64,000 nucleotides of DNA from Desulfovibrio sp. MES5 (GCF_002237645.1 NZ_MJUZ01000001.1:1-64000); one strand, 5' to 3'; numbered from the stretch's first letter, positions 34,511-43,884 are shown. The notes: generated by a model from the letters alone, not told the origin. Translations and numbers: made by a program.

Positions 34511-35398
34511 TCAGGCCGGCAGCAGCGTCATGCTGAAGTCTGCCGCCACTGCGGAGTGGGTCAGCCGCCCCACGGAGATGAAGTCTGGCCTGCGGGGGAC
34601 TGTAAGAGCGAGCTTGCGGATATTCTCCAGACGGACGCCGCCGCTCACCTCGGTTTCAATGTCCGCCGGCACCAGGGCCAGGGCCTCGCTCAGAAGCGGG
34701 CCTTCCATATTGTCCATCATAATGCGTTCAGCGCGCGCCGCTATGGCTTCGCGCACATGTTCAAGGGTGCGGCACTCAACCTCGATGGGCGGGCAGGGTG
34801 TGTAGCGGGCGCGCAGGGTAGCCACTGCCGCCGTGATGGAACCTGCGGCGTCAACGTGGTTGTCCTTGAGCATGAGCATCTCCGCAAGGTTTTTGCGGTG
34901 ATTGCACGCGCCGCCCGCCTGAACGGCGTATTTTTCAGGCCAGCGCATGCCGGGAGTGGTCTTGCGGGTGTCGAGCAGGCGCACGCCCGTGCCCTCAAGC
35001 TCGCGCACGTAGCGGGCCGTAAGGTTGGCTATGCCCGAAAGATGGGTTATAAAGTTGAGGATGACGCGCTCGGCTTTGAGCATGGCCACGGCGGGGGCCG
35101 TGATGCGGGCCACCTCCGTCATGGCGGGCACAGAGGCTGCCTCGACGGCCAGCGCCTGCCATTTGAAGGGTGAGCCCAGACTGCGGAACACCGGGCCGAT
35201 GACGGGAAGACCCACCACCAGGGTGTCCTGTTTGGCGCGTATTGCTGCGTTCAGGTACGCGTCGGGAGCAAAAAGGCCCATGGCGGTCAGTTCGGGGCCG
35301 TCTTCTTCCAGGGCGAGGTCTATACATTGTTGGAGAAGCCGCTGTCCTTCCGGTGAAAAAAAAGCGGCCCAGGGCGTGTACATTGCGCTTGTCCCCAT
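34511..35398 (-). CDS. nadC: nicotinate-nucleotide pyrophosphorylase (carboxylating)
   Basis: NadC converts quinolinate and PRPP to nicotinate mononucleotide. The 295-residue protein has ILNFITHLSGIANLTARYV, LLDTRKTTPGMRWPEKYAV, GGACNHRKNLAEMLMLKDNHV and the C-terminal EVSGGVRLENI, all diagnostic. The ATG at 35398 is the longest reading; an ATG at 35383 with GGGGA upstream is an alternative. It heads the nad operon. Confidence 0.95.
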   Translation of the reverse strand: MGTSAMYTPWAAFFSPEGQRLLQQCIDLALEEDGPELTAMGLFAPDAYLNAAIRAKQDTLVVGLPVIGPVFRSLGSPFKWQALAVEAASVPAMTEVARITAPAVAMLKAERVILNFITHLSGIANLTARYVRELEGTGVRLLDTRKTTPGMRWPEKYAVQAGGACNHRKNLAEMLMLKDNHVDAAGSITAAVATLRARYTPCPPIEVECRTLEHVREAIAARAERIMMDNMEGPLLSEALALVPADIETEVSGGVRLENIRKLALTVPRRPDFISVGRLTHSAVAADFSMTLLPA

Positions 35399-35642
35399 TT
35401 CTTACGCATGCTAAGTGAGAGGGCGCCCGATGTGGCCAGACGCCACGCGCGGCGTGTTGGCCCTCACACGGCGGACTGCGCCGATGTGCGGGTGTTTTGA
35501 AGTAGATAGAATGCCCAGTGCGTCGCGTCAAGCCGCGTGATCCTCGAGAGCATTTTCACATATGCGCCATTCACTCTGTGAGGCGCGTTTTCCGGCATCA
35601 TTGCTCCTTTGGGACGTATTTTTTTTGGATGAAAGGCGCGCC

Positions 35643-37277
35643 ATGGCAGACTACAAAGATAAACAGCACATCAGGGCCCAAGAGGGCATGGGGCAGGATG
35701 ACGCCCGTGGAGTTCAGGCTGCGGCTTTACAGCCGGACCAGCAGCCGGACGCGCCCGCAACCTCAGTGCCCGCAGATCCCGTGTCTGAAAGGCCCGCGCC
35801 CATAAATTCCGCGTCCGGCGGCAGTGACCGCGCAGCAGCCGTGAATACGGATGCCGACCGCGTTGAAGCCCGTGCTGAATCCCGCTCTGAAGGCTGTGCC
35901 GACGCCGGGGCCAGTCCCGTTGCGACGGCTCCTGAGCATGACTCAATGCAGGACTGGTCTGCCGAGGACTCCTCTTTCAGTGATGACGCATACGACTCCG
36001 ACTATTCGGATCAGGAGTTTATGCACCCGGCCGATATGGCCGATCATCTGGAAAATCTGAGCCTTGAAAAGCAGGTAAGCACGCTTTCCAGCATGCCCAA
36101 GGAAGAGGCCGCCGAAGCTCTGGCCGAACTTGACGGCAATGTGGCCGTTGACGTGCTGGAAAATCTGGATACGGACGTCGCCGCCCAGATTATTGCCGAA
36201 ATGTCCCCGGACGACGCCGCCGACGTGCTGGATGAGCTGGATGAGGACCACCGCGACGCCCTGCTGGAAAAACTGACCCGCGAAGACTCCGACGAACTGC
36301 GCAGTCTGCTCAATTTTGACCCGGATTCCGCGGGCGGGGCCATGAATACCGAGCTCATCCTGCTGGAATGCAACCAGACCGTGGATGAGGCCATAGCCCA
36401 TATCCGTTCGGAAATGGCTGAAAAAGAAAGCCCCTATTACGGCTATGTGGTGGATTCGCACGACGTGCTTGTGGGCGTGCTCTCCCTGCGTGACCTTATG
36501 CTGGCCCGCCCCGGAACCATCGTGGGCGACGCGGCGGCAGGGCAGAGCGTTATCAGCGTCACGTATGATACGGACAGGCGCGAAGTGGCCAGCCTGCTTT
36601 CGCACTACAACTTCATGGCCATGCCCGTTGTGGATAATGACGGACACATCATGGGCGTCATCACCTATGATGATATCATGGACATCATGCATGAAGAGGC
36701 CAGCGCCGACATGCTGGGCATGGTGGGCGCTGACCCTGAAGAAAGCGTGGACACTCCCTGGAAGGAGAGCGTGCGAAAGCGCCTGCCCTGGCTGTTCGTG
36801 AACATGTTCAACTCGGCCCTCTCGGCTTCGGTTGTGTACATGTTTGAAGGCAGCATTGCTGAAATGGCTGTGCTGGCCGTGCTCATGCCTATGGTGGCCA
36901 ATCAGGCGGGCAATACGGGGCAGCAGGCCCTGGCCGTCATGATCCGCCAGTTGGCTACGGATCGCTTTGACCAGAAAAAGGCCTGGATGGCCGTTGTGCG
37001 CGAAGGCAAAATCGGCATTGTGACCGGTCTTGTGATGGCTTTTACAGCCTTTGTGGGCGCGTGGATGTTTACGGGCGTGGCTGCCATCGGTGCTGTCATG
37101 GGCGGCGCGCTCATGTGCGACATGCTCCTCGGCGCTGTTTCCGGCGGCTCGATACCGCTTATTTTTCGCGCTCTTGGGCGTGATCCGGCGCACGCGTCCA
37201 GTATTTTTCTTACCACAATTACGGACGGAGCGGGCTTTTTCATTTTTCTCGGTCTGGCGTCGCTTTTTCTCTTATAG
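35643..37277 (+). CDS. mgtE: MgtE-type magnesium transporter
   Basis: MgtE is a Mg2+-gated Mg2+ channel. The 544-residue protein has an unusual N-terminal lead of about 120 polar residues. The MgtE N-domain follows (HPADMADHLENLSLEKQ, then DVLENLDTDVAAQIIAEMSPDDAADVLDEL), then two CBS domains (about 250-370). Five membrane helices include the pore motif AVLMPMVANQAGNTGQQALAV. The ATG at 35643 has AAAGG upstream. It diverges from the nad operon, and a palindromic 3' element directly follows the stop. Confidence 0.95.
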   Translation: MADYKDKQHIRAQEGMGQDDARGVQAAALQPDQQPDAPATSVPADPVSERPAPINSASGGSDRAAAVNTDADRVEARAESRSEGCADAGASPVATAPEHDSMQDWSAEDSSFSDDAYDSDYSDQEFMHPADMADHLENLSLEKQVSTLSSMPKEEAAEALAELDGNVAVDVLENLDTDVAAQIIAEMSPDDAADVLDELDEDHRDALLEKLTREDSDELRSLLNFDPDSAGGAMNTELILLECNQTVDEAIAHIRSEMAEKESPYYGYVVDSHDVLVGVLSLRDLMLARPGTIVGDAAAGQSVISVTYDTDRREVASLLSHYNFMAMPVVDNDGHIMGVITYDDIMDIMHEEASADMLGMVGADPEESVDTPWKESVRKRLPWLFVNMFNSALSASVVYMFEGSIAEMAVLAVLMPMVANQAGNTGQQALAVMIRQLATDRFDQKKAWMAVVREGKIGIVTGLVMAFTAFVGAWMFTGVAAIGAVMGGALMCDMLLGAVSGGSIPLIFRALGRDPAHASSIFLTTITDGAGFFIFLGLASLFLL

Positions 37278-37279
37278 CG

Positions 37280-37395
37280 CATGTACTTTAGAAAAAAATC
37301 ACAGGCTCTAACGCTGCACGCGAGTGCGGCGCGCCGCGACGTGGCGTGGATGTTGCCGCAAATCGCATTTTTCGGAAGAATGACACCTTGAAATG
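37280..37395 (+). repeat. palindromic 3' element, AGAGCAT family, copy 2
   Basis: It starts two bases after the mgtE stop: GCGCATGTACTTT, loop, a degenerate return arm ending GCTCT, then AACGCTGCACGCGAG, GGCGCGCCGCGACGTGGCGTGGAT and the second stem region (TTGCCGC..CGGAAGAATGACA). Orientation is sense to mgtE, and the tail closely matches copy 1. Confidence 0.8.
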
Positions 37396-37511
37396 TGAAG
37401 TATTTCAAAGGTAATCTGGTCTAGCTCTGCATACCCTGAACCTCCCGTTGCAGGCCGCCGAACCCCAAGGGGCAGGCTGGCACGAACAGCCGGGAGTGCC
37501 CGGACAGGCAT

Positions 37512-38198
37512 ATGACACAGACGCAAGGCGAAATCTGCCGCATCCTGCTGGTGGATGATCACAAACTGCTGATGGAAGGCGTGCGCAGCCTGCTGGCGCC
37601 CTACGCCCATTTGCGGGTTGTGGGCATGGCGCTCACCGGTGGAGAGGCCGTCGCCCTGGCAGCCTCCATGTCGCCGCACCTGATGGTGCTGGATCTCGGA
37701 ATGCCCGGCATGAACGGCGTTGAAACCGGGCGCGCCGTGCTGGAGGTACGCCCCGGCACGCGCATTCTTATTTACACAGGGCATGAAGACCAGCGCTGGC
37801 TGCCGGAACTTATCGACATCGGCATCATGGGCCACGTGCGCAAGTCTGAACCGCCGGGCGTGCTGCTGCGCGCCATTGAAAGCGTGCGCCAGGGCAACAT
37901 TTTTTTGAGTTTTTCCGACCCTGGGGGGCGGCTGGCGGCCCTGCTTCGAGCGCGCCGACAGGCCGCCGACGAAACGGGGGGCGAAGGGAGCGGCGATCTG
38001 AGCGCTCTTTCACCCCGCGAGAAAGAAATATTCCGTCTTCTGGCAGACGGCTGGAGCGTCAAGGCCATTGCCGGTGATCTGCACATCAGCCCAAAAACTG
38101 TTGAAACCCACAAGTACAACCTTCTCACCAAACTTCAGGCCGGGTCTGTGGGGGATCTTGTCAAGATCGCCATACGTCACGGCCTGCTCAAGGTCTGA
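37512..38198 (+). CDS. NarL/LuxR-type response regulator
   Basis: The 228-residue protein has an N-terminal receiver (ILLVDDHKLLMEGV; phospho-acceptor Asp61 in LMVLDLGMPGMNG; Lys in HVRKSEPPGV). The C-terminal LuxR HTH follows (LSPREKEIFRLLADGWSVKAIAGDLHISPKTVETHKYNLLTKL, about 160-205). It is the only two-component regulator in the 37-45 kb region with a DNA-binding domain, so it is a candidate output for the kinases downstream. The ribosome binding site is weak. Confidence 0.9.
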   Translation: MTQTQGEICRILLVDDHKLLMEGVRSLLAPYAHLRVVGMALTGGEAVALAASMSPHLMVLDLGMPGMNGVETGRAVLEVRPGTRILIYTGHEDQRWLPELIDIGIMGHVRKSEPPGVLLRAIESVRQGNIFLSFSDPGGRLAALLRARRQAADETGGEGSGDLSALSPREKEIFRLLADGWSVKAIAGDLHISPKTVETHKYNLLTKLQAGSVGDLVKIAIRHGLLKV

Positions 38199-38771
38199 CC
38201 TTCTCCATCGCCGCCGCTGAACCGGGCAGGCATGTGCCGATCCGCCACATAACCAGCCTGCCGATGCGCCGGACCGTCATGAGCCAGTTAGGCCATGAAC
38301 CGTACCGTCGGCGCGCCGGACCGCTGCAGGCGTGTCGCTGAATCGTGCGGCTGAACCATGCCGCTGAATCGGGCGTCTGAACTGGGCGGCAGAACTGGGG
38401 GCAGATGCGCCAGCCAGTCCGGGTTGTGCCGCAAAGCTTGCCGCCGCAGTGTTCAGCCTACCTCTCAATTGGGGCAAAATGTGCACCTCAGTGCGGCAGC
38501 CCGCCCAATGATTTTGCAGTGAGCAGGGCAGTGTTTTTTCGTGGCACGACCTGGCGGCATCGGGGGGATCCCCATCCTTCTAGCCTCTCGCACAGGGCGT
38601 CTGGGGTAACTGCGTCCATACCGGCACCGGGCGGCTTTTTGGCCTGGGGAAAATCCTTAGAACTTTCTTTCACAAATCAGGAATCTCCCGATGGTGCGCG
38701 CCCGTCCCTCATCCTAGTCTTGCCCTAACCGAAAAAACAAATGCGTCGGTCAAGGGCGCAAGGGGGAGACA
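38199..38771 (+). other. 573-base intergenic region upstream of the TauE-type gene
   Basis: No gene is supported. It contains five degenerate 13-bp tandem units and probably the promoter of the exporter/kinase cluster. A TGGCACG at about 38540 lacks the -12 GC at the spacing a sigma-54 promoter needs. Confidence 0.4.
38337..38401 (+). repeat. five degenerate 13-bp tandem repeats
   Basis: Consecutive 13-base units start GCTGAATCGTGCG, GCTGAACCATGCC, GCTGAATCGGGCG, TCTGAACTGGGCG and GCAGAACTGGGGG. Looser relatives (TGAACCGGGC, TGAACCGTAC) occur in the 120 bases before. They may be regulatory or a slippage product. Confidence 0.7.
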
Positions 38772-39932
38772 ATGGCCTGTGTTTTTCGTGAATGCTTCAA
38801 AAGAGGCGCAAGGGACTATGCGGCAAAGCTCGTGCTGTTGCCCGTCATGCTTTTTCTGTTTTTAGCCGCGCCCATGGCGGCTCTGGCCCAGAACGGGGAT
38901 CAGACCCGGCCCGACGCGCAGAGGTCGGCTCCCACTTCCGGTTCCGTTGGCGCCGTGACTGCCGCTCCCGCTGCAACCGCCACTTTTGTGGATGGATCCG
39001 CCCTTTTGGCGGCGTCGTCCACGGTGCAGGATTCCGGCCAGGCTCTGGAGCAGACTTCTGCGCAACCGGTTGACATGACCCCCATCGATAATCATCCTTG
39101 GTGGTTCTGGCCCCTTGCCCTGCTGGGGTTCTGCTTTATTCTCGGCATCATCGCCGTCATGGCTGGCGTTGGCGGCGGCGTGCTCTTTGTGCCGCTGGTC
39201 AGCGGCTTCTTTCCCTTTCATCTCGACTTCGTGCGCGGAGCGGGCCTGCTGGTTGCCCTGGCGGGCGCACTGGCCGCCGGTCCCGGTCTGCTGCGCCGCA
39301 ATTTCGCCAACCTGCGCCTTGCCCTGCCCGTAGCGCTGATCGCTTCAGCCTGCGCCATCGTGGGGGCAATGCTGGGTCTGGCTCTGCCCACAAATGTCAT
39401 CCAGACATGCCTTGGCGCTACCATTCTGGCCATTGCCGTGCTGCTGCTGCTTTCCAAAAACTCCGTGCGGCCCGTGGTGAACAAGCAGGATGCCATTGGT
39501 ATGGCCCTGGGCATGGATGGCGTTTTTCTTGAGCCCAGCACCGGCGAAGTGGTGGAATGGAAAACCCACCGCACGCTGGCGGGCCTTCTGCTCTTTATTG
39601 TCATCGGCATCATGGCGGGCATGTTCGGCCTTGGGGCCGGGTGGGCCAACGTGCCAGTGCTTAACCTGCTTATGGGCGCGCCGCTCAAGGTAAGCGTGGG
39701 CACATCCAAGTTCCTTCTTTCCATTACAGACACCTCTGCCGCCTGGGTTTATCTCAACCAGGGCTGCGTCATTCCCCTTATGGCGATTCCCTCCATTGTG
39801 GGCCTCATGCTCGGTTCTGTGGTCGGTGTGCGCCTGCTTGCCGTGGCCAAGCCAAAGTTCATCCGCTACATGGTGATTTTTGTGCTTCTTTTCTCCGGCG
39901 TCAAAGCCCTCATGAAGGGCTTGGGCTGGTAG
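38772..39932 (+). CDS. TauE/SafE family anion exporter
   Basis: The 386-residue protein has a cleavable-looking N-terminal segment (LPVMLFLFLAAPMAALAQ), a 70-residue Ser/Ala-rich region, then 8-9 membrane helices. The duplicated TauE/SafE motif is present: VMAGVGGGVLFVPLVSGFF and GMFGLGAGWANVPVLNLLMGAPLKVSVGTSK. Family members export sulfite, sulfoacetate or related anions. A roughly 40-residue loop separates the two halves. GGGGGAG precedes the ATG. The small membrane protein gene follows after 35 bases, then the phosphorelay genes, suggesting control by or sensing with this exporter. Confidence 0.9.
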   Translation: MACVFRECFKRGARDYAAKLVLLPVMLFLFLAAPMAALAQNGDQTRPDAQRSAPTSGSVGAVTAAPAATATFVDGSALLAASSTVQDSGQALEQTSAQPVDMTPIDNHPWWFWPLALLGFCFILGIIAVMAGVGGGVLFVPLVSGFFPFHLDFVRGAGLLVALAGALAAGPGLLRRNFANLRLALPVALIASACAIVGAMLGLALPTNVIQTCLGATILAIAVLLLLSKNSVRPVVNKQDAIGMALGMDGVFLEPSTGEVVEWKTHRTLAGLLLFIVIGIMAGMFGLGAGWANVPVLNLLMGAPLKVSVGTSKFLLSITDTSAAWVYLNQGCVIPLMAIPSIVGLMLGSVVGVRLLAVAKPKFIRYMVIFVLLFSGVKALMKGLGW

Positions 39933-39967
39933 TTTCACGCCCGGACTGGACTTTTTGGGAGGATAGT

Positions 39968-40399
39968 ATGAATACTGTGGATGTTAAAAACAACATCAAG
40001 GCTTCACCGGCGCAGCTGCGTTACGCCGATACGCTGTTTTACGGTTCGCTTATAGGCTTTGTGACGATGCTGGTCACGTACGCCCTCTATGTGTTCGGCG
40101 TGCTTGAACCGCAGATTCCTCTTGATGAAATGCCGCGCCTTTGGACGCACAGCGCCGCCGCCTATCGTGAGGCGGGGAACATTCCCCAGGGGTGGGGCTG
40201 GCTTGCGCTCGTGGGCAAAGGGGATATATGCAATTTCCTGGGCATTGCCTTTCTCGCGGCCTTGACGATTTTCTGCTTTGTGCAGCTTGCCTGGAGCCTG
40301 GCCCGGCAGAAGCAGTGGCTCATGATGTGCATCGCCATTGCTGAAGTGCTGGTTTTGAGCCTTGCTGCGTCCGGCGTGCTTGTGGCCGGAGCGCACTAG
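39968..40399 (+). CDS. small membrane protein partner of the TauE-type exporter (DUF1634-like)
   Basis: The 143-residue protein has three hydrophobic segments (LFYGSLIGFVTMLVTYALYVFGV; NFLGIAFLAALTIFCFVQLAW; MMCIAIAEVLVLSLAASGVLVAG). It resembles DUF1634-type proteins, which often follow TauE/SafE genes. A central soluble loop (LEPQIPLDEMPRLWTHSAAAYRE) should be periplasmic. GGGAGGATAGT precedes the ATG. A role as exporter subunit is inferred from pairing. Confidence 0.7.
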   Translation: MNTVDVKNNIKASPAQLRYADTLFYGSLIGFVTMLVTYALYVFGVLEPQIPLDEMPRLWTHSAAAYREAGNIPQGWGWLALVGKGDICNFLGIAFLAALTIFCFVQLAWSLARQKQWLMMCIAIAEVLVLSLAASGVLVAGAH

Positions 40400-40480
40400 C
40401 CTGCCCGCCAAGGTCTGCGCGGCAAAAACGCACGGCTCCAAGCCCCAGTGCGCCTTGCGGCGCAGACCTCGGAGGAAACC

Positions 40481-42244
40481 ATGTTCGCTGTCATAAAAAA
40501 CACGTTCGCACACCTGCTGGAAGTGCCCGATGCCGTGTCGCCGGCACGGTATCGTTCGCTCCGGCGGCTTATGACCATGCTGATGGTGGCGGTGTCTGTA
40601 ACGCCGTTGCTGCTGCTCTCGGGCATAAGCCATGTGCAGTATACCAGAACCCTCGAGCGTGAGGTGGAAGGCCCCATCTACGCGCTGGCCCGCAAGTCGC
40701 AGGCCGCTCTGGAACTGTATCTTGGCGAGCGTGAGTCCACCGTAAGCTTCATCGCCCATGCCTATACCTTCAAGGATCTGGCGGATGAGCGCACCCTTAA
40801 CCGGATTTTTCTGTCCCTCAGAAGCGAGTTTCAGGGCTTTGTGGATATGGGGCTGGTCAATTCCGAAGGCATGCAGATTTCCTACGTGGGGCCGTACAAG
40901 CTCAAGGGCGTGGACTATTCGGGCAAGCCCTGGCTGCGCGAAACGGAAATCAAAAGCCGCTACATGAGCAATGTTTTTCTGGGCTACCGCGGCTATCCGC
41001 ATATGGTCATAGCCGTTCACAGGATGGAAGAAAGCGGCGTCTCATGGACACTGCGTGTGGCTGTGGACACGCTGCGCCTGCAACAGGTGCTTTCTGCCGT
41101 GGGGCCGGAGCAGGATACCGACGTTTTTTTGCTGGACAGAGAAGGAGTGTTGCAAACAGATTCCCACCTCTACGGCAAAGCCCTGGAATCCTGCCCCCTG
41201 AACGCGCCCCCGGCCACGGCCGAAACCGTGGTGCGCACTATTACCGAACCGTCCGGGCGCAAGCTCATGGTTGCCTCATGCGGGCTGGCGGGCACGGATT
41301 TCACGCTGCTGGCAGTCAAGCCTATGGCTGACGCCTTTCGCCCGTGGACAGCCCTGCGCACCGAACTGCTGATTGTTCTGTGCGGCGGCGTGGCGCTTAT
41401 TGTCCTTGTGTCGCATCTGCTCATGAAGCAGCTCGTCAACAGGCTTCAGGCCAGCGATGAGCGCCGGGTGGCCGTTTTTGCCCAGATGGAGCACAACCAG
41501 AAGCTTTCGTCCATAGGGCGGCTGGCTGCGGGAGTGGCCCATGAGGTTAACAACCCCCTGGCCGTCATTTATGAAAAGGCCGGGCTGGCGCGTGACCTGA
41601 TCAGCCTGGGTCAGGTAGGCGGCGAGGGCAAAGACAAGGAAAGGCTCAATACCCTGCTTGAAGGCATTGAAAGCACGGTGGAGAGGGCGCGCGGCATTAC
41701 TCACAGGCTGCTGGGCTTTGCCCGGCGCATGGAGGCCAATCGTCAGAGCCTGCATATTGACGAAGTTATCGCTGAAACCCTGTCTTTTCTTGAGCGTGAG
41801 GCCAAGAACAGGGGCGTCAGCCTGCAAATGGAACTGGATGACAATCTGCCCGAAATTGTTTCTGACCGTGGCCAGTTGCAGCAGATTTTTCTGAATATCG
41901 TGGGCAACGCGCTGGATGCCGTGACGGGCAGCCCGCTTCCCGGCGACACGAAGAACGGGCAGGAGCGCTTTGTGAAGGTGCGGTGCGTTCCCTCAGGCGG
42001 ACAGGCGCTTGAGGTCACCGTGTGCGATAATGGCAAGGGTATGCCTCCAGAGGTGTTGCGGCACATTTTCGAGCCGTTCTATTCCACCAAAAAAGACAAG
42101 GGCACCGGGCTCGGCATGTTTATCACCTACGGTATCGTACGTCGTCTTGGCGGCGAAATCCGTGTGGAAAGTGAAGAGGGTCGCGGCAGCACCGTGCGCG
42201 TGATCCTGCCTTTGACCCCGCCCGACGGCTCTGTGGAGGTATAG
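40481..42244 (+). CDS. membrane sensor histidine kinase with Cache-type sensor
   Basis: The 587-residue protein starts at ATG 40481 behind GGAGG. Membrane helices near 29-51 and 290-313 bracket a periplasmic Cache-like domain (DMGLVNSEGMQISYVGPYKLKGVDYSGKPW). The kinase part has the H-box GRLAAGVAHEVNNPLAVI (His near 352), N-box IFLNIVGNALDAV, G1 CDNGKGMPPEV, F-box IFEPFYSTK and G2 GTGLGM. It is NtrB-like in its VAHEVNNPL motif. The receiver gene follows after 2 bases. Confidence 0.93.
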   Translation: MFAVIKNTFAHLLEVPDAVSPARYRSLRRLMTMLMVAVSVTPLLLLSGISHVQYTRTLEREVEGPIYALARKSQAALELYLGERESTVSFIAHAYTFKDLADERTLNRIFLSLRSEFQGFVDMGLVNSEGMQISYVGPYKLKGVDYSGKPWLRETEIKSRYMSNVFLGYRGYPHMVIAVHRMEESGVSWTLRVAVDTLRLQQVLSAVGPEQDTDVFLLDREGVLQTDSHLYGKALESCPLNAPPATAETVVRTITEPSGRKLMVASCGLAGTDFTLLAVKPMADAFRPWTALRTELLIVLCGGVALIVLVSHLLMKQLVNRLQASDERRVAVFAQMEHNQKLSSIGRLAAGVAHEVNNPLAVIYEKAGLARDLISLGQVGGEGKDKERLNTLLEGIESTVERARGITHRLLGFARRMEANRQSLHIDEVIAETLSFLEREAKNRGVSLQMELDDNLPEIVSDRGQLQQIFLNIVGNALDAVTGSPLPGDTKNGQERFVKVRCVPSGGQALEVTVCDNGKGMPPEVLRHIFEPFYSTKKDKGTGLGMFITYGIVRRLGGEIRVESEEGRGSTVRVILPLTPPDGSVEV

Positions 42245-42246
42245 AG

Positions 42247-42645
42247 ATGGCCCTGCGTATACTTCTGGCTGATGATGAAAAGGATTTTGTTGAAACCCTG
42301 GCGGAACGGCTTGAACTGCGCGGGCACAGCGTGCGCGTGGTTTTTGACGGCCTTGCGGCCCTCAGCGCCGTTGCTGAAGAAACGCCCGATGTGGTGGTTC
42401 TTGATCTGCTCATGCCGGGCCTGTCTGGCGATGAGGTTTTGCACCGCCTCAAGGCCGCACAGCCTGATCTGCCGGTCATTCTGCTTACAGGGCACGAGGT
42501 CGTGGACGACACTGGGTTGTCGCCCGCGAGCCAGGCCTATGCCTGCCTGACCAAGCCACTGAGTTTCAATGTTTTTCTTGAAACTTTGGAGGCCGCAGTC
42601 CGTGAGTGCCGCGAGGCCGCGTCTCGCGAAGGAGGCCGCTCATGA
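42247..42645 (+). CDS. single-domain response regulator
   Basis: The 132-residue receiver has acidic-pocket Asp9/Asp10, phospho-acceptor Asp53 (VVVLDLLMPGLSGDE), a Thr in LLTGHE and Lys in CLTKPLSF. There is no output domain. GGAGGTATAGAG precedes the ATG. Its stop overlaps the start of the truncated kinase-like gene (ATGA). It could pass phosphate on or feed back on the flanking kinases. Confidence 0.92.
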   Translation: MALRILLADDEKDFVETLAERLELRGHSVRVVFDGLAALSAVAEETPDVVVLDLLMPGLSGDEVLHRLKAAQPDLPVILLTGHEVVDDTGLSPASQAYACLTKPLSFNVFLETLEAAVRECREAASREGGRS

Positions 42646-43328
42646 ATACCAGTCAATGTACGGCCCGCCTGCTGGCGTCAGCAGTGCACGACATGCGCAA
42701 CGTGCTTGCGGTGATTCGTGAATCTGCCGGGCTTGCGCAGGATCTGGCGGCCATGGCTGACGCTCCCGCCGCCAGGAACGTGGGCGGCGGCGCTTTGGCG
42801 GGCAAACAGCGGCTTGAGGCCGCCCTGGCCGAAGCGCAACGCTCTGTGGGGCAGGGAGCCGCCCTGGCAGAGGCTATGGACTATCTGGCCCAGTCTGGCG
42901 GCGCTGAAAGCGGCGAACATAGCGGCCCGTGCGATCTGGCCCGCGTGAACCGCAGCTTTTGCCTGCTGGCAGCCCGTCAGGCCCGCGCGGCGCAAATTGG
43001 GCTTGTAAGCGGCGAAAGCGCCGAGCCCGTATGGGCGGCTGTGCCTCCAATGGACGTGCTGCGCGCCCTGCTTGAAATTTTCGACCTCTGCGCCTCGGTG
43101 GGCGGTCAGGTGCAACTGCGCTTCACCGCCGGACGTCGCCAGAAGGAAGAAGGTATTGTGGTGGAAGTGCTGGAAGGAGCCAACCGGGAATTGGCTCTGG
43201 CTGCCATGACGGGCAGTCCCATGCTCAGCGGCATGCGCCCAGGCTGGCGGGCCGCGCTCATGCCTTGGCGAGAGCAGGGGCCGCGCTTCTTTCTTTCACT
43301 TTCCGCCTGCGACTCAGATGCAGCATAA
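42642..43328 (+). CDS. truncated histidine kinase-like protein (H-box without ATPase domain)
   Basis: The 228-residue protein begins with SAVHDMRNVLAVIRESAGLAQDL, which matches a kinase H-box with His16 in the phosphorylatable place. The following helices resemble a dimerisation domain. The C-terminal part (LLEIFDLCASVGGQVQLRF..GIVVEVLEGANRELAL) echoes a Bergerat fold, but no N-box Asn, G1 DxGxG or G2 GxGxG is visible. It could be a phosphotransfer protein or a scaffold. The ATG overlaps the preceding receiver stop. Confidence 0.75.
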   Translation: MNTSQCTARLLASAVHDMRNVLAVIRESAGLAQDLAAMADAPAARNVGGGALAGKQRLEAALAEAQRSVGQGAALAEAMDYLAQSGGAESGEHSGPCDLARVNRSFCLLAARQARAAQIGLVSGESAEPVWAAVPPMDVLRALLEIFDLCASVGGQVQLRFTAGRRQKEEGIVVEVLEGANRELALAAMTGSPMLSGMRPGWRAALMPWREQGPRFFLSLSACDSDAA

Positions 43329-43367
43329 CCGGCTCCGGCTGATGTCCGGGCCTTCAAGGAGAGTTCC

Positions 43368-43841
43368 ATGACCAAGGAAGACATCAAGATTCTGCTGGTG
43401 GACGATGAAAAGCAGTTCGTGGACACGCTGGCCGAACGCCTTGCCATGCGCGGTTTCGTGGCAAGAGTGGCTTATGATGGTCCTGAAGCCCTGCAAGCTG
43501 TGGAACAACCCACGGACGTCATAGTGCTTGACCTGCGCATGCCCGGCATGGACGGTTTTGAAGTGCTGCGCAATGTGAAAAAGAGCAATCCGCAGGTGCA
43601 GGTGATCATCCTGACCGGACATGGCGGCGATGCCGAAGAGCAGACCGCCTACCGTATGGGCGCGTATAATTTCCTGCGCAAGCCTATGGATATTGACGAA
43701 CTGCTCAGCAGCATCCGCATGGCTTACCGCGACAAGCTGGAAAATGCCATGGTGGCGGTATCTCTGGCAGAAGGCGGCGACTTTGATTCCGCCCGCGACG
43801 TCATGAATGAAAAGGACATTATGCAGGATCACGAAAAATAG
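43368..43841 (+). CDS. single-domain response regulator with C-terminal tail
   Basis: The 157-residue protein has a full receiver (ILLVDDEKQFVDTLAERL; Asp55 in VIVLDLRMPGMDGFE; LTGHGG; Lys in FLRKPMDID) and an extra 35-residue tail (MVAVSLAEGGDFDSARDVM) without DNA-binding features. AAGGAG lies before the ATG. It sits between two kinase-related genes. Confidence 0.92.
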   Translation: MTKEDIKILLVDDEKQFVDTLAERLAMRGFVARVAYDGPEALQAVEQPTDVIVLDLRMPGMDGFEVLRNVKKSNPQVQVIILTGHGGDAEEQTAYRMGAYNFLRKPMDIDELLSSIRMAYRDKLENAMVAVSLAEGGDFDSARDVMNEKDIMQDHEK

Positions 43842-43884
43842 ACAGGTGGCGGCGGTCAGATCAGACCGCCGTGCGGGAGCGGCC

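Noticed and set aside
35943-37193. 416-residue minus-strand frame opposite mgtE
   Set aside because: His-rich composition is typical of the antisense of Asp/Met-rich coding DNA; mgtE is unambiguous.
38537-38555. Possible sigma-54 promoter (TGGCACGACCTGGC)
   Set aside because: The -12 GC falls one base short of the needed spacing and the TTGC element is absent.
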